From Azorinus chamasolen (Eukaryota; Mollusca; Bivalvia; Cardiida; Solecurtidae): a DNA stretch of 64,000 bases. Under the pieces are notes generated by a model. The model saw nothing but the letters and a program-made list of their open reading frames with translations, searched no databases and was not told where the DNA came from. The position numbers and the translations under genes were made by a program. The number at the start of each line of letters is the position of its first letter. The stretch's first letter is position 1. Positions 11,006-21,559 of the stretch are shown here, piece by piece. The DNA lies in NCBI GenBank assembly GCA_963576725.1, contig OY755243.1, forward strand, positions 76,468,106-76,532,105. Reading direction: 5' to 3'.

Positions 11006-11182
11006 CCATCTTTGATAGAAAATTGAAAGAGTTTAGGTACATGCCCAGTAAACATTCCACATCGGCCCGACTTCGGTTTCTATATCGACCCGACGTCGGA
11101 GTGTAACACGACTCGACATCTGTCTGAAATCGGTTAAACGCCATGTAGCCAGCATTCTTCTTACTTTTCTTCTTCTTATTAT

Positions 11183-11426
11183 TGTCCTGTTTTATTAACC
11201 TGTCAAAATTTAAATAATTATACGCTTGCTGAACACGCCATAAATAGCTTCGGTTGATATCGATTGTTTCCGCGAATGAAAGCTGTCCTACTTGGCTTAT
11301 TCGAGTACTTGTACATTTATTGTGAATCTCGTGAAAAACGTTTGAAACACAGGTTTGCCCAAGCTAAATATATCCTTTCAGTGACGTAGGAATATTCATA
11401 TTTTGACAGGTCAATAAAACAGGACA
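11183..11426 (+). mobile_element. MITE P, copy 1
   Basis: This 244-bp element has long terminal inverted repeats: TGTCCTGTTTTATTAACCTG at left, and the right end CAGGTCAATAAAACAGGACA. Between them lies text such as CTTGGCTTATTCGAGTACTT. Segmental copy 1 reads CTTCTTATTATTACAATACT across the same point, so this is a filled/empty pair. No ORF. Confidence 0.85.
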
Positions 11427-11651
11427 ATACAATACTTGAAACACTAATAATAACAATAATGATAATAATCCATTTCGCTTATTGATATTTAATGGTCAAA
11501 GGGAGAGAATTCGTACTTTACTATAATGAAAGATTGTAAGAGTTACTTCCCTTAGACCATAACATTGGTAAATGGAATCCTGCACTGCATCGGATTGAAA
11601 GTGTAACTATTACTATTGTTATTATTAACATTATACTTTAAATATTAATAT

Positions 11652-11894
11652 TGTCCGGTTTATTGACCTGTCAAAATGTGAATATTCCTACGTCACTGAA
11701 AGGATATATTTAGCTTGGGTAAACCTGTGTTTCAAACGTTTTTCACGAGATTCACAATAAATGTACAAGTACTCGAATAAGCCAAGTAGGAAAGTTTTTA
11801 TTAGCGGAAACAATCGATATCAACCGAAGCTATTTATGGCGTGTTCAGCAAGCGTATAATTATTTAGATTTTGACAATTTAATAAAACAGGACA
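11652..11894 (-). mobile_element. MITE P, copy 2 (opposite orientation)
   Basis: A 243-bp copy in reverse orientation 225 bp after the first. It starts TGTCCGGTTTATTGACCTGT and ends AATTTAATAAAACAGGACA. Internal text matches the reverse complement of 11183-11426 closely. Segmental copy 1 has only AAT/ATT repeats at the matching place (about 9600). Confidence 0.85.
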
Positions 11895-12399
11895 GTAATA
11901 AAAATGAAAATATTAATAATAATAATAATAATAATAATAATTATTGCATGAATGTTTATCATAAAAGTTTCAAGGGAGTGTAGAATCAGATCTGTATCAT
12001 GTCATAAGCAAATATAGCAGACCCTGACCAGATGGCTCCTATTGGATCAAATGATCTGGATGTACTCTGTTTGCAGAGGCGTGAAAGACTATTTCAATAT
12101 TACAGATGTCAGCTTAATGCAGGATGAATGTCATGCAGAAAACCCCTCTAGGAGCTTTCTGCATGACTTTTCCCTTGCATTAAGTAGCCATCCGCCTAAA
12201 GGTACGTACATTCTCTCTACTATAATTCCGGTTAAGAGTAGTTTTATTGTAGACCCAGCTCACACATCCCCTTTAGGAACCGTCTGATCTGGTTCTGTAC
12301 TGTTTTCTAGTATAAATGGTCATGCGGTTTATATGATTTTAGTTAGTTTGATTTTTTGATAGTTTATCGAGATTTCAAATGTTTTTGTGTTTTTTTGTT

Positions 12400-12400
12400 T

Positions 12401-12447
<47 letters not shown>

Positions 12448-12465
12448 TTTTTTTTTGGGGGGGGG
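12400..12465 (+). repeat. Poly-T / TTTA / poly-G simple repeat
   Basis: A T-run, about nine TTTA units, then a run of about 10 G. Copy 1 of the duplication has only TTTTAAGGGGTCC here, so the tract expanded after duplication. Confidence 0.8.
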
Positions 12466-12729
12466 GTCCGTTTTCGATTTGATTAGAATGTACAGTTTAG
12501 TTGGTAGTTATACACATACACACGTTCGGACAAAGCTAGTTAATAGACCTGGGTTCAGATATATACCAGTCTTTCTTTTTTTAACCCTTTCTTCCATGAA
12601 TATTCATGTAAGAAATAATGACGTCATGGATATTAATTAGATTAATTTGTTTTAATAGCACATGGGCACATGAATCTTTAGCCGGCAGAAACTGTAAATC
12701 ATATTATAATAATTAGTTTTGATGTTATA

Positions 12730-12890
12730 AGTTTTGAAAATTGAATACTGCTTAAGCCGGTGCTAGGGGGCGTGAGTAGTGTTGCACTCTTAATTACTAC
12801 TAATGAACATACCCAATAGAACCGAGTCTGCAATTTTCTCTTTTTTGCATTTCTACTTTTGCTTTCGAAGGATCGCCCATTTTCAGAATA
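12730..12890 (-). repeat. Dispersed repeat J, inverted copy
   Basis: Reverse complement of 6240-6400: GAATACTGCTTAAGCCGGTG, GGGGCGTGAGTAGTGTTGCA, then CTTTTGCTTTCGAAGGATCG. The 6.4-kb spacing and inverted arrangement show a dispersed, not tandem, repeat. Confidence 0.7.
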
Positions 12891-13135
12891 TTTGAATGGC
12901 CGAAAAAAAAATCTGTGTGTTTCTGGGGGAAAACAACGGAACCCCGATCCGTGTTCCGTTTTACTGACATAGACGAGAAGACCAAGAGAAATTTAGCTCA
13001 GAATGATCAATCATTATTAAATCTTAGAAAATAACAATATCTTTTTCATCGTTAAATCTCGTTCGTATTTTAAGCTTATTATTACACACCTTTACCAGCT
13101 TACAGAACTCCATAGCATAAGACATAGAGCCCCCT

Positions 13136-13383
13136 TTAACCGTTCCCTGTTCTATGTTTATTCCAAAGTTCAATGCCTACTGGATATTCATGGACACAAT
13201 AGTTATAATGATATAAGAAAGGTGGAACACTGTAGATATTTTAGAAAGTAACGAAACAAGTCTCTCATATTCCATGAACAAACAGAGCAGACCCTGATCA
13301 GACGGTTCATGTAGGAGCCATTTGATCTGGGTCTACTCAGTTTGCAAATGTGTGAAAAGGCGTATATGAAGGAAAGGGGTTAA
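13136..13383 (-). mobile_element. MITE A2, full length
   Basis: Runs from TTAACCGTTCCCTGTTCTAT to GAAGGAAAGGGGTTAA. The hairpin at about 13276-13350 (GCAGACCCTGATCAGACGG) is mildly eroded. TTAA is present at both ends. Confidence 0.8.
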
Positions 13384-13477
13384 AAGCTTTGGAAATTGCC
13401 GCTGTATGAGTACCGGTGTATGAGTACTGGTGTGTTACAGGGAATACATACCAAATGTAAACACTTATTTAGCATAC

Positions 13478-13722
13478 ACTCCATAAATATGCCTTTCTAC
13501 GCCTTTGCAAACAGAGTAGACCAAGATCAGACGGCGGCTCCTGTAGGAGCCGTCTGATCAGGGTCTGCTCTGTTTGCTTTTGAAATGATAAAGATATAAT
13601 TCTACAGTTTCTGCCATGAACAAATATACCTATGTTTATATGCCGTTATAAAAAACCAACATGTAATTTAATATTTTTATATAGTTATTGTTTTTACAAA
13701 AGTATTCATGGAGTAAAGGGTT
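13478..13722 (+). mobile_element. MITE A
   Basis: The left end is worn (ACACTCCATAAATATGCC). The hairpin (about 13508-13577) is near perfect with an extra GGC (GACGGCGGCTCCTGTAGGAG). The right end reads TATTCATGGAGTAAAGGGTT. Confidence 0.75.
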
Positions 13723-14105
13723 TATACATTACATTGCATTACTGGGAATATTATATTTCATTAATAGAGTGCGGAAAAATCAAATTAATGTAGTCCATTA
13801 AGAAATCTGCATACCTGTATAGAAAACGTTAATGGATAATGACAAATGAAAGATGTCGCAGACAGATGCAGCAGCAGTTTTTGTTTGATATGCTATGCAC
13901 GCATTATTTAAAACAAATAGCTGAAAAATAACTATTTTTTCCAATGCCTTTGTTATGAATTATTCAACGCAAATAGTAAAATAAAAAATCCTGGTTCTCC
14001 ACGTTACCCAGTGCATGTTTTAATTTATCCTTTTTCTGTCATGAAGACCGGTATGTGATACCATATATAAACAGTCTGGATCCATCAGGATTCAAACTGC
14101 TTCAT

Positions 14106-14344
14106 ACCACTTTCCCGTATGTAAGCGCATTTTGACGCATCTGCAAACAGAGTCGACCCAGCCTCCTATAGGAGCCGTCTGATCAGGGTCTGCTCTGTTT
14201 GCTTATGGTGTAATATAGATCTGATTCTACAGCTTCTGCCCGAGCCAAAATGTCATGTGTTCATGTGCCATTATAAAAAAATAATCATATTAATATTCAT
14301 GACTTCATTATTCCTACATGAATATTCATCCGGAAAAGGGTTAA
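14106..14344 (+). mobile_element. MITE A
   Basis: The hairpin at about 14143-14202 has a partly deleted left arm (GACCCAGCCTCCTATAGGAG). The right end CATCCGGAAAAGGGTTAA is intact. A C2-type hairpin fragment (GTCTGGATCCATCAGGATTC) lies just before it at 14070-14105. Confidence 0.7.
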
Positions 14345-14368
14345 ATATACTTATTAACCATGTTCATG

Positions 14369-14530
14369 TAGTACAGCTGCTAAGGCTGATTTTATGCCAA
14401 AATCGTTCAGTTTTTGAAGAAAGCATGAAACTTTGTGTATGAAATCTTTGATACCTATAGTTTATGAAAAAAAATAGACCCCAAAAAATAACGCATTATG
14501 GCGGCCGCCATTTTGAATTCCAATATGGCT
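14369..14530 (+). repeat. Left terminal inverted repeat of the 4.7-kb transposon
   Basis: Matches the complement of 18915-19079. It differs mainly in a short insertion after position 16 (GCTGATTTTATGCC versus GCGTCAG). It contains GGCGGCCGCCATTTTGAATT near its inner edge. Confidence 0.85.
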
Positions 14531-15044
14531 GCCAAAATTTAGGCGTAAAAAATGTAGTAGGTACTCTAGCTTGACCATTTCTGGACTAAACTTTATCACA
14601 CTTGGCACAGATATTAAATGACATCAAATCTAAATCAGGTTCAATAATCAGCAAGATTGCATGAAACAGTCGAGAGTTATTGCCCTTGAATTAGTGAAAA
14701 TATAGCAATATATAACAGTGTCCACTTTAATCTTGACTCTGGCTTAACAATACACATCAAACGAAGTAAAAAATGTTTTTGGCATTAAACTTCGGCCATG
14801 TTCTTCTTCACCTGAGATTTTGGTAAAAATAGACCCCAAAATTACCCCCACCTCACCCTCTTCCCTTAGCGGCCACCATATTGCATTTAAATATGGCCGT
14901 CAAAAGTGCACACTTTTAGCCATTTACATATTGTACTAGCATTAATAGTGACATTGTTGAGTATATGAAAGAGTTGTATTTTCAAAGCAAAATATAAATT
15001 TAAAGAATAAAGTGTCGGTTTAGAACAGTTACGCAAAGGCTGAC
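14531..15044. other. 5' non-coding part of the transposon
   Basis: Contains several ATGGCGGCC/ATGGCTGCC-like inverted words and an AGAGTTATTGCCCTTGAA motif (14676). It probably holds the transposon promoter and subterminal transposase sites, but no specific signal is identifiable. Confidence 0.5.
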
Positions 15045-15259
15045 TTAACCTTTAGCCTGCTGAGCCAAAATTTATTTGTAGAAAATGTCATCGACTTCAG
15101 TTGTCACTGTTCATTTATCTTGCATTTCTTTTCAACAGCACATTCAGAGTATCAAATAGTTTGGATCCTGATGAGACGCCGAGTTACTCGGCGTCTCGTC
15201 TGGATCCAAACTGTTTACAAAGGTAATTACTCATCAGTACGCAGCAAGCTAAAGGTTAA
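15045..15259 (-). mobile_element. MITE C3 nested in the transposon
   Basis: The element opens TTAACCTTTAGCCTGCTGAG and closes CAGCAAGCTAAAGGTTAA. Its hairpin (about 15158-15222) is the C hairpin (GGATCCTGATGAGACGCCGA with its complement), but the flanking arms differ from those of C and C2. TTAA on both sides. It is inserted between the left TIR region and the transposon gene, so it is younger than the transposon. Confidence 0.8.
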
Positions 15260-15467
15260 TATGTACACAGGATATGTAACCAATATCACGCTGCTAGAGG
15301 AAACAATGTCTGCCGAGACTGTTGTTTTCATTAGATGTACATTTAAATAATACTAGCATAAAGTGCCGCAAACGGACGATGTCCGTGTAGAAAAAAGCCT
15401 AACACACCTAACAAATCAAACTGCAAAGGCGCAGAAGGCTAATCAAGCATATAAATTTTGCTAAATA

Positions 15468-18345
15468 ATGCCAAAGGAGTTCAGATTTGTGAAACCAGTC
15501 GAGGGTGCTGATGTCCATAGGTCTCCGATCGACTGGAACGTATGCATTCTTTGTAAAAATGTTTCACCAGAGCCTCTTTCACACACATGGAAGGGTCAAG
15601 GGCGAGGTACAAGTGAAGCTACAAGAACATATTACCAATCTTTTGCTAATTTCAAGGAACTTGGAAATATTCCTCTGAGCATATCAGTGGACAAACCTAA
15701 TGGTGGGTTTGGTGTTGTTGAGACTTTACAAAAGAACAAGGCCAGCTGGCATTAGACTTGCCGAAATTTATTAAGTGACTTGAAGCTCCACCGGCTATCA
15801 AAATGTGCACAAGAACCAGATTACCAGGAGAGCAGTGTGGCGAGCCAATTTAAATTGAGGAGATCTAGCATTCAAGATGCCCATACTTCCATGGTAGATG
15901 CGTCCATTTGTTTTTTCTACGAGAGAGAGTCTGACATTGCAGGTACACATGAGGCAAGAACCATGGGGATGACCACACATATTGAATTATGCATCAGAAC
16001 TAAAATACATCAGGCTGTTGGCAAAACTGGCATCATGTGATAAGGTAGCATTGGAGACCAAGTACCATAAGAATTGTTTATGTCAGTTATATAACAGGTA
16101 CAAGCGGGATGTGTCTGAAACTGCTCCTGTCTTTCGCCTTTTTGACCCTGTATCTGCTTAAACTTCAAACGCTTGTTAGAACTGAATCCAGATCATACAG
16201 AGAAAGTCAATTCTACACGCTTAAATGATCCTCTTTTATTGCATTGTCCATACCTTAAAACTGTGAAGCAAGGAAGGGATGTTCTTCTGACACGACAGTA
16301 GGTGAAGCAATCTTAAAGTCATGCTCTGATGAGGACCCGGAAGTGCTGCAACTTGAAAGAGCTGCTTTTATTATAAGAGAACAGCTTTTCTCTCACGGAC
16401 ATATCTTCAATGGATCCCTGTGTAATGATTCAGTGGGATATACCGTTCCAAATACTCTGTTAGCACTTGTTAATATGATTCTGGACGGTACTTGTATCAA
16501 ATCATACGAATCATAGACAACTAGGGAAGTCTCCTCAACCCAGGCAGCGCAAACATCATCTGAGTTCATCCTTTTCAATAGTATCCGAGGTACTAATGGT
16601 CCCAGGAAAGATACTGTCCACCATAACAGTGAAATAGAGACTCCAATACCTATCTATCTAGGTCTGAAAGTCAACACCAAAACACGGAATCGTGATCTGA
16701 TAGATTGTTTTCATCAACATGGTCTTTCCATATCATATGATCGAGGACTAAGGAATATTCTCAATTGCTCACAGCATAATCAAGCGTTTTGAAAATAGTG
16801 GCGTAGACTGTCCACCTCAGCTGAAAAAGGGGCTGCCCACAACAGGGCAAGTTGATAACATTGGTCACAATCCAAGCTCGGTAACTGCAGCTGATTCTTT
16901 CCATGGAACTGCTCAATATTTGTGTCAGCATCCAGTAGCACACAACCAAGGAACAAATCATGATCCAATAACGCTTGCCGAAATGGAGCCAGGAAAACAA
17001 ATTGCCCCCTTTCTTTGGCTTACACAAACATTCTGCCAGCTCTATCCATGCTAAAGGAATTCAAAGTAGTCCATGAACCTTTGCAGACTATAAGATGGAG
17101 CACAACTGGCTTGCAAAACAGGTATCTTTGATGAAAAGCGAAGACATTGCCGAAGGTGATTTTTTATATTGGGCTGCATGTCATGCAAATTGTCAAGTAC
17201 TACCTTGTAAGCCTGCAACAACTTTTGCTTTGATGCCAATGTTTTGAGAAGATCCTCACTCTTTTTCTACATAAATAACCAGCAGCGCAGTTTCTTATTC
17301 CAGAACAGACCCCTGTCTTGACCATGTACCAACCACTGTATGCCTTGGGAAAGCAAATCCAATGGAGATTCCCTGATCGTTTCGGTACGAACAAGGACGT
17401 GGTTTTGTTGGGTCCAGTTCATATCAAAATGGCTGGCTTGAAAGTGATTGGTAATTTGCTTGATGGAACCGGTTGGTCTAACGCTATAGTCCAGGCAGTG
17501 GTTGCTACAAAAGGAACTGCTGATAGTTTCATACACACGTAACAAAGACAAGAAAAGCTTATCAAGTCACTACAGCTGCACCATATATTATCAAGAGAGA
17601 CAGATACGTGGATATTTGTTCACGTCCAAGACACCATGCTGGTTTCAAATCGATGATTATAAGGACAGTCGATACTGATGTCGTTGTGCTAGCTGCTGCT
17701 TATTTCCACATTTCACATCGAACATAGCATTTGGAACGGGAAAGGATTTCCGATTCATTCCTATACATGAGATTTTATCTACATTGACTACCCAGTTGTC
17801 TCAAGGCTTGCTGTTTTTCAATTGCATTCACCGGCTGGGACCTGACCTCCTTCTTTGTCAACTATCGGAAGAAGTCTGCATGGAAGACATTGGCTGCATG
17901 GCCAGAAGTCATTGACATGTGGCCCTGTTAACGCCATGCTTTCACTGAACATTGAGAACAAACCCCAACCAGAGCTGCACTGGAGCAGCATGTCAAGAGA
18001 GCTCTATACCAAGCAGTGCATGTATGGGGCCAGTCACTGGCATTGCAGCCATTGATTCCAGATCTAACTGACTGGGGATGGGAGCTCTCACAGAATGTCG
18101 GGTACATGCCAAAATGCACCACTTTGCCTATTGCTGAAGAAACATGCCTTGAACTCATAGCATGCAAGTGAAGCAAAGCATGCAGGAGTTACTGTAAATG
18201 CTTCAAGGCAAATATGGAGTGCATCACACTTTGTAAATGTGGTGGGAACTGTCGACTGGGTTAAGCACTGTTCAATCCCATGTTCAGATGAACAAACAAA
18301 ACCAATTGCATGACTTATCCGGCAGAATATTATAAAGTTTTGCAA
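15468..18345 (+). pseudogene. Decayed transposon gene; large Cys-rich invertebrate protein family
   Basis: Reads as one gene of about 900 codons broken by stops and frameshifts. The start ATG at 15468 opens MPKEFRFVKPVEGADVHRSP, with a CxxC pair (CILCKN). An in-frame TAG at 15753 interrupts a KASWH-TCRNL motif. A frameshift near 16020-16035 precedes KYHKNCLCQLYNRYKRD. Later blocks, in shifting frames, are VPNTLLALVNMILDG (about 16440), PTTGQVDNIGHNPSSVTA (about 16840), MYQPLYALGKQIQWRFPDRF (about 17320), PVHIKMAGLKVIG (about 17417), FGTGKDFRFIPIHEI (about 17730) and a C-terminal Cys cluster (CRSYCKCFKANMECITLCKC, 18180-18240) with one Cys codon mutated to TGA. From memory these blocks match long uncharacterised proteins that are highly repeated in mollusc and cnidarian genomes. 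Because it lies between the TIRs it is probably the transposase or an accessory gene of that element. I cannot assign catalytic residues. Opposite-strand frames here are shadows. Confidence 0.75.
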
Positions 18346-18914
18346 CAGTCACCATGCCCTCCATTATGATCCCAACAAGTCTTGATTCAGATTGGAAAAG
18401 CAAAGGTCAAGACTGAGAGCAGAAAGCTAAATTTTCTAAACTTCATCTATTCAAGGGACAGTATTATATCAAATCTGGGGCAACTAACTAATAACTATTT
18501 TGCCAAGAATCTATGCCAATAAATATTGTCCTTGAGTTTGATCAAAATTGAAAACAAAGGTGTAATGATAGAGAGCAGACAGTGCCGAAACTGACCAAAA
18601 TCATACAATCAAGGGCAATAACTCTAAAATCTCTAGATAAATCTGGCTGTTAATCTAATTTGTCTGAGATTATTTTCCAATAAACATTTTCATAAAGTTT
18701 TATGCTGATTGATACAAGATTTGTTCAGATAGAGAGCAAAAACTGCTGAATTCGCTTATTTTCGCTAGTTCAAGGGCAATAACTCTGGTTCGTCAAAGGC
18801 AATCTGACTGATTATCGAACTTAATTGAGATTTTATATCCCTGGACTCTTTCATGAAGTCTGATTAAGATTGAAAAAGAAATGGTTAAGTTAGAGAGCGG
18901 GCAATATTCTGGGC
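18346..18914. other. 3' non-coding part of the transposon
   Basis: Contains three related stretches with AAGGGCAATAACTCT (about 18612 and 18771) and AGAGAGCARACARTGC-like words (about 18569, 18731 and 18892), spaced about 160 bp apart. It is a degenerate subterminal tandem repeat mirrored once in the left half. Confidence 0.6.
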
Positions 18915-19079
18915 CACACCATTTCGGCGGCCATTTTGGATTTCAATATGGCGGCCGCCAGGGGGCGTAATTTTTTGGGGTCTATTTTTTTCATAAACTT
19001 TAGGTATCAAAGACTTCATACACAAAGTTTCATGCTTTCTTCAAAAACTGAACGATTCTGACGCTTAGCAGCTGTACTA
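18915..19079 (-). repeat. Right terminal inverted repeat of the 4.7-kb transposon
   Basis: Complement of the left TIR. The inner edge reads CCATTTTGGATTTCAATATG and GGCGGCCGCCAGGGGG. The outer edge is CTTAGCAGCTGTACTA. Confidence 0.85.
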
Positions 19080-19510
19080 ATGAGTAGAGTTATAGGGGTA
19101 TCATTTAACCATGTTCATCAGTAGGGCTATTGGAGTATCATTTAATCATTTTCATCAGTAGGGCTATTGGAGTATCATTTAACCATTTTCATCAGTAGGG
19201 CTATTGGGATATCATTTAACCATTTTCGTGAGTAGGGCTATTGGGGTATCATTTAACCATTTTCGTAAATGCAGATGTAGAAGTATCATGTAACTGTTTT
19301 CAGGAGAACTGTAAGAGTGTATATTATGTAACCATTTTATGAGTTTAGCTGTAGAGGAGTACATGTATAATGTAACCATTTTATGAGTAGAGCCATAGGA
19401 ATAACTACCATTTCCATGAGTAGAGCTATTGGAGTATGATGTAACAATTTCCTTGAGTAAAGCTGTTTGAGTATAATATAACCATGTATAACCACCGAGT
19501 ATCATGTGAA
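19080..19510 (+). repeat. 37-bp satellite (host site of the transposon)
   Basis: About eleven units of 37 bp, for example ATCATTTAACCATTTTCATC then AGTAGGGCTATTGGAGT. The first five are nearly identical and the later ones diverge. The array continues for a few bases on the other side of the transposon (TTATTAACCATGTTCATG, 14351-14368). Confidence 0.85.
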
Positions 19511-19554
19511 TATTTTTATGATTAGAACAGAAGATAAGAGGCGCATTGATTTGT

Positions 19555-19640
19555 ACAAATATTGTATACCCAACTATTGTATACCCAACTATTGTATACC
19601 CAACTAACTATTGTATACCACCTATTGTATACACAACTAT
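19555..19640 (+). repeat. ~16-bp tandem repeat
   Basis: About five copies of ATTGTATACCCAACT with one internal duplication. Confidence 0.8.
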
Positions 19641-19719
19641 TATATAGAGTCGATATTATAAACGTTCAATTGTTGTAACCAGAACAGCAGATACACGTGC
19701 GTACACAAACACTGATGTG

Positions 19720-20046
19720 ATGCTTTATCCATCAAACCCTATGTGTGACCACTACTTAGAATCGTCTCGAAGAGACGGTTCTAAAGAGTCGTTAAACCAT
19801 TTCCCTGATGAATATTAATGTAAGAAAAAATGACGTCATGAATATCAATAAGATTATTTTTTTTATAATGACATGAACACAGGACATTCTGGCTCAGGCA
19901 GAAGCTATAGAATCAGATCTATATTACATCATAAGCATACAGAGAAGACCTATAGGAGCCGTCTGATCTGGGTCTACTCTGTTTGCAGATGCTTCAAAAT
20001 GCGCTTACATAAGGGAAATGGTTTAAAATAGGGTTTGATGGAAAAG
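19720..20046 (+). mobile_element. Palindrome G interrupted by MITE A (A = 19792-20026, minus)
   Basis: The G left arm and apex (CATCAAACCCTATGTGTGAC, GAATCGTCTCGAAGAGACGG) are followed, part-way through the right arm (CTAAAGAGTCG), by a complete inverted A element from TTAAACCATTTCCCTG to GGGAAATGGTTTAA. The G right arm then resumes as AATAGGGTTTGATGGAAAAG. A inserted into the G hairpin. Confidence 0.75.
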
Positions 20047-20308
20047 TTCTTATCAAAAATGTTTTAATTTACGCATTTTAATTGGGCCCATGGTAACAAT
20101 GACGAACGCCATCTCGCTGTCTTATTTTTTTTTTCAACATCATGCACCTCGTGTTCTTAAGATGTTTGAGTTTTTTTTGTTCGGTTTGTTAAATATGAAG
20201 TGAACAAATTCCAGTCAGATACTTTTTGCCCATGCAATTAACTGTTAAATGGCTTCCAGGCCAAACTGGCCGCTTTCGTTGTTTTTTCTTTACAGACTGA
20301 CTTCCGCC

Positions 20309-20548
20309 TTAACCATTTACTCTACAAATACACATTATTTCTGTGCCTTTGCAAACAGAGTAGACTCCTGTTCGAGCCATCTGATCAGTGTCTGCTATGC
20401 TTGCTTATGAAATAATACATAAACGATCCTCCAGTTTCTGCAATGGCCAAATATTCCTGTGTTCATGTTCCATTATAAAAACCTGATCTTATTCGTAATA
20501 ATGATGTAATTATTTCTTGCATGAGTATTCATGATATAAAGGGTTGAA
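20309..20548 (+). mobile_element. MITE A
   Basis: TTAACCATTTACTCTACAAA to TCATGATATAAAGGGTTGAA. The left hairpin arm is shortened (AGTAGACTCCTGTTCGAGCC). Confidence 0.7.
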
Positions 20549-20584
20549 GGCTTTCAATCGCTTCAACACTGCATGCTTCTTAAT

Positions 20585-20830
20585 CCTTAGCACTCCCTGT
20601 AAAAAATAATGTCTGCTCAAATTTGGACCTTTTCAATTGTGATTATTTCCGATTGGATCAAGCTTTTGAGAAAATATTGACCAAATACCATGGTACAAGC
20701 TTTTGAGAAACTAATGACAATTGGTCAAACAGCTTGGATCCTGGGGAGACACCGAACTACTCGATGTCTCATCTGGACCTTTCTGTTTGCAATTGCGACT
20801 GCTATTGTGTTCAGCACTAATGTCTAGCAG
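20585..20830 (-). mobile_element. MITE C2, eroded
   Basis: Has the C2 words TGGATCAAGCTTTTGAGAAA and GGTCAAACAGCTTGGATCC, then a mutated hairpin (GACACCGAACTACTCGATGTC) and GTTTGCAATTGCGACTGC. The ends are unclear. Confidence 0.5.
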
Positions 20831-21260
20831 CTTATAAACCGTATGCAAAGTAACTGTATGCAAAGTAACTGTATGCAAAATATCCTTATGCAAAGTAACT
20901 GTCCGTAAAGTAACTGTTTGCAAATTATCTGCGTGGAGAACAAATTATTATATGACTTTCACCCTGCATTAAGCTGCCACATGTTTCCAATACCGACATT
21001 TATGCTACTTTTAACGTCCGGTTTAGAGGAGGTTTACTGTAAATGTATGCAATGTAACAGTGTAACAAATGGTATCACTTATATATACAAAATAACATTA
21101 CTGTATATAAAGTAACTGTGCAAAATAATCATATGCAAAACTCTGTATATAGAATATAAGTATATGTGCAAAGTAACTGTATATAAAGTAACTGTGCAAA
21201 ATAATCATATGCAAAACTCTGTATTTAGAATATAAGTATATGTAACTGTATACAAAGTAT
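20830..21260 (+). repeat. AAAGTAACTGTATGC tandem repeats
   Basis: Six or more units of about 16 bp (AAAGTAACTGTATGC) at 20845-20925, interrupted by a D3-type arm fragment (CCCTGCATTAAGCTGCCACA, about 20960-21045). A 73-bp unit (ACTGTATATAAAGTAACTGT...) is then repeated twice at about 21100-21245. Confidence 0.75.
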
Positions 21261-21559
21261 ATCACTTACCTCTTACATTGTGGAAAGAGTTGACAGCAAC
21301 CCATTATGCCAAGTGTGTCTTAATATAAGGGTAGATCTACATCGGAGGACACATTGAAGGATCAGACACCATGTGATCAGGATATACCCGGTTTGCTTCA
21401 AAAAATATTTTCCAAAGGCAAACAACGGCAAAACGACTTCTTGCATAGACTTCCATCAAAATGAAAGGTAAGATTTATGCTAACTACGTATTTGCACTAG
21501 TACACCATTATGATTGTATCCCCTTACTCTATGAATACGTCTTGCAAATAGAGGAGACC

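Larger units (their letters stand above)
11012..12720 (+). repeat. Segmental duplication, copy 2
   Basis: Same order as copy 1 (9001-10745), starting at AGTTTAGGTACATGCCCAGT and running to the A-type remnant GTCATGGATATTAATTAGAT near 12625. It carries two P elements (11183, 11652) and an expanded TTTA/G tract (12400-12465) that copy 1 lacks. It lacks the 10325 element of copy 1. The D-type remnant (12105-12260) and eroded A hairpin (12020-12075) are shared, so they predate the duplication. Confidence 0.8.
14369..19079 (+). mobile_element. 4.7-kb DNA transposon with ~160-bp TIRs and 3-bp target duplication
   Basis: The element begins TAGTACAGCTGCTAAG and ends in its complement. The inverted ends run about 160 bp at high identity (for example TTTTTGAAGAAAGCATGAAA at left and its complement at right). 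They continue, less conserved, through subterminal AGAGTTATTGCCCTTGA motifs near 14676 and 18768. ATG flanks both sides (14366-14368 and 19080-19082). Removing the element and one ATG restores a normal unit of the flanking 37-bp satellite (AACCATGTTCATGAGTAG), which confirms the boundaries and the 3-bp duplication. Inside lie a C3 MITE (15045-15259) and a decayed gene (15468-18345). A 3-bp duplication is known for PIF/Harbinger and some CACTA elements, but the protein does not look like either to me. Confidence 0.85.

Noticed and set aside
10807..11144. Three overlapping frames rich in YVRT, TYIHT and VCMY
   Set aside because: Translation of the GTAT/GTAC simple repeat on both strands.
16393..17551. 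Several minus-strand open frames of 61-94 codons
   Set aside because: They are shadows of the plus-strand transposon pseudogene, whose translation shows the family motifs; the minus frames show none.
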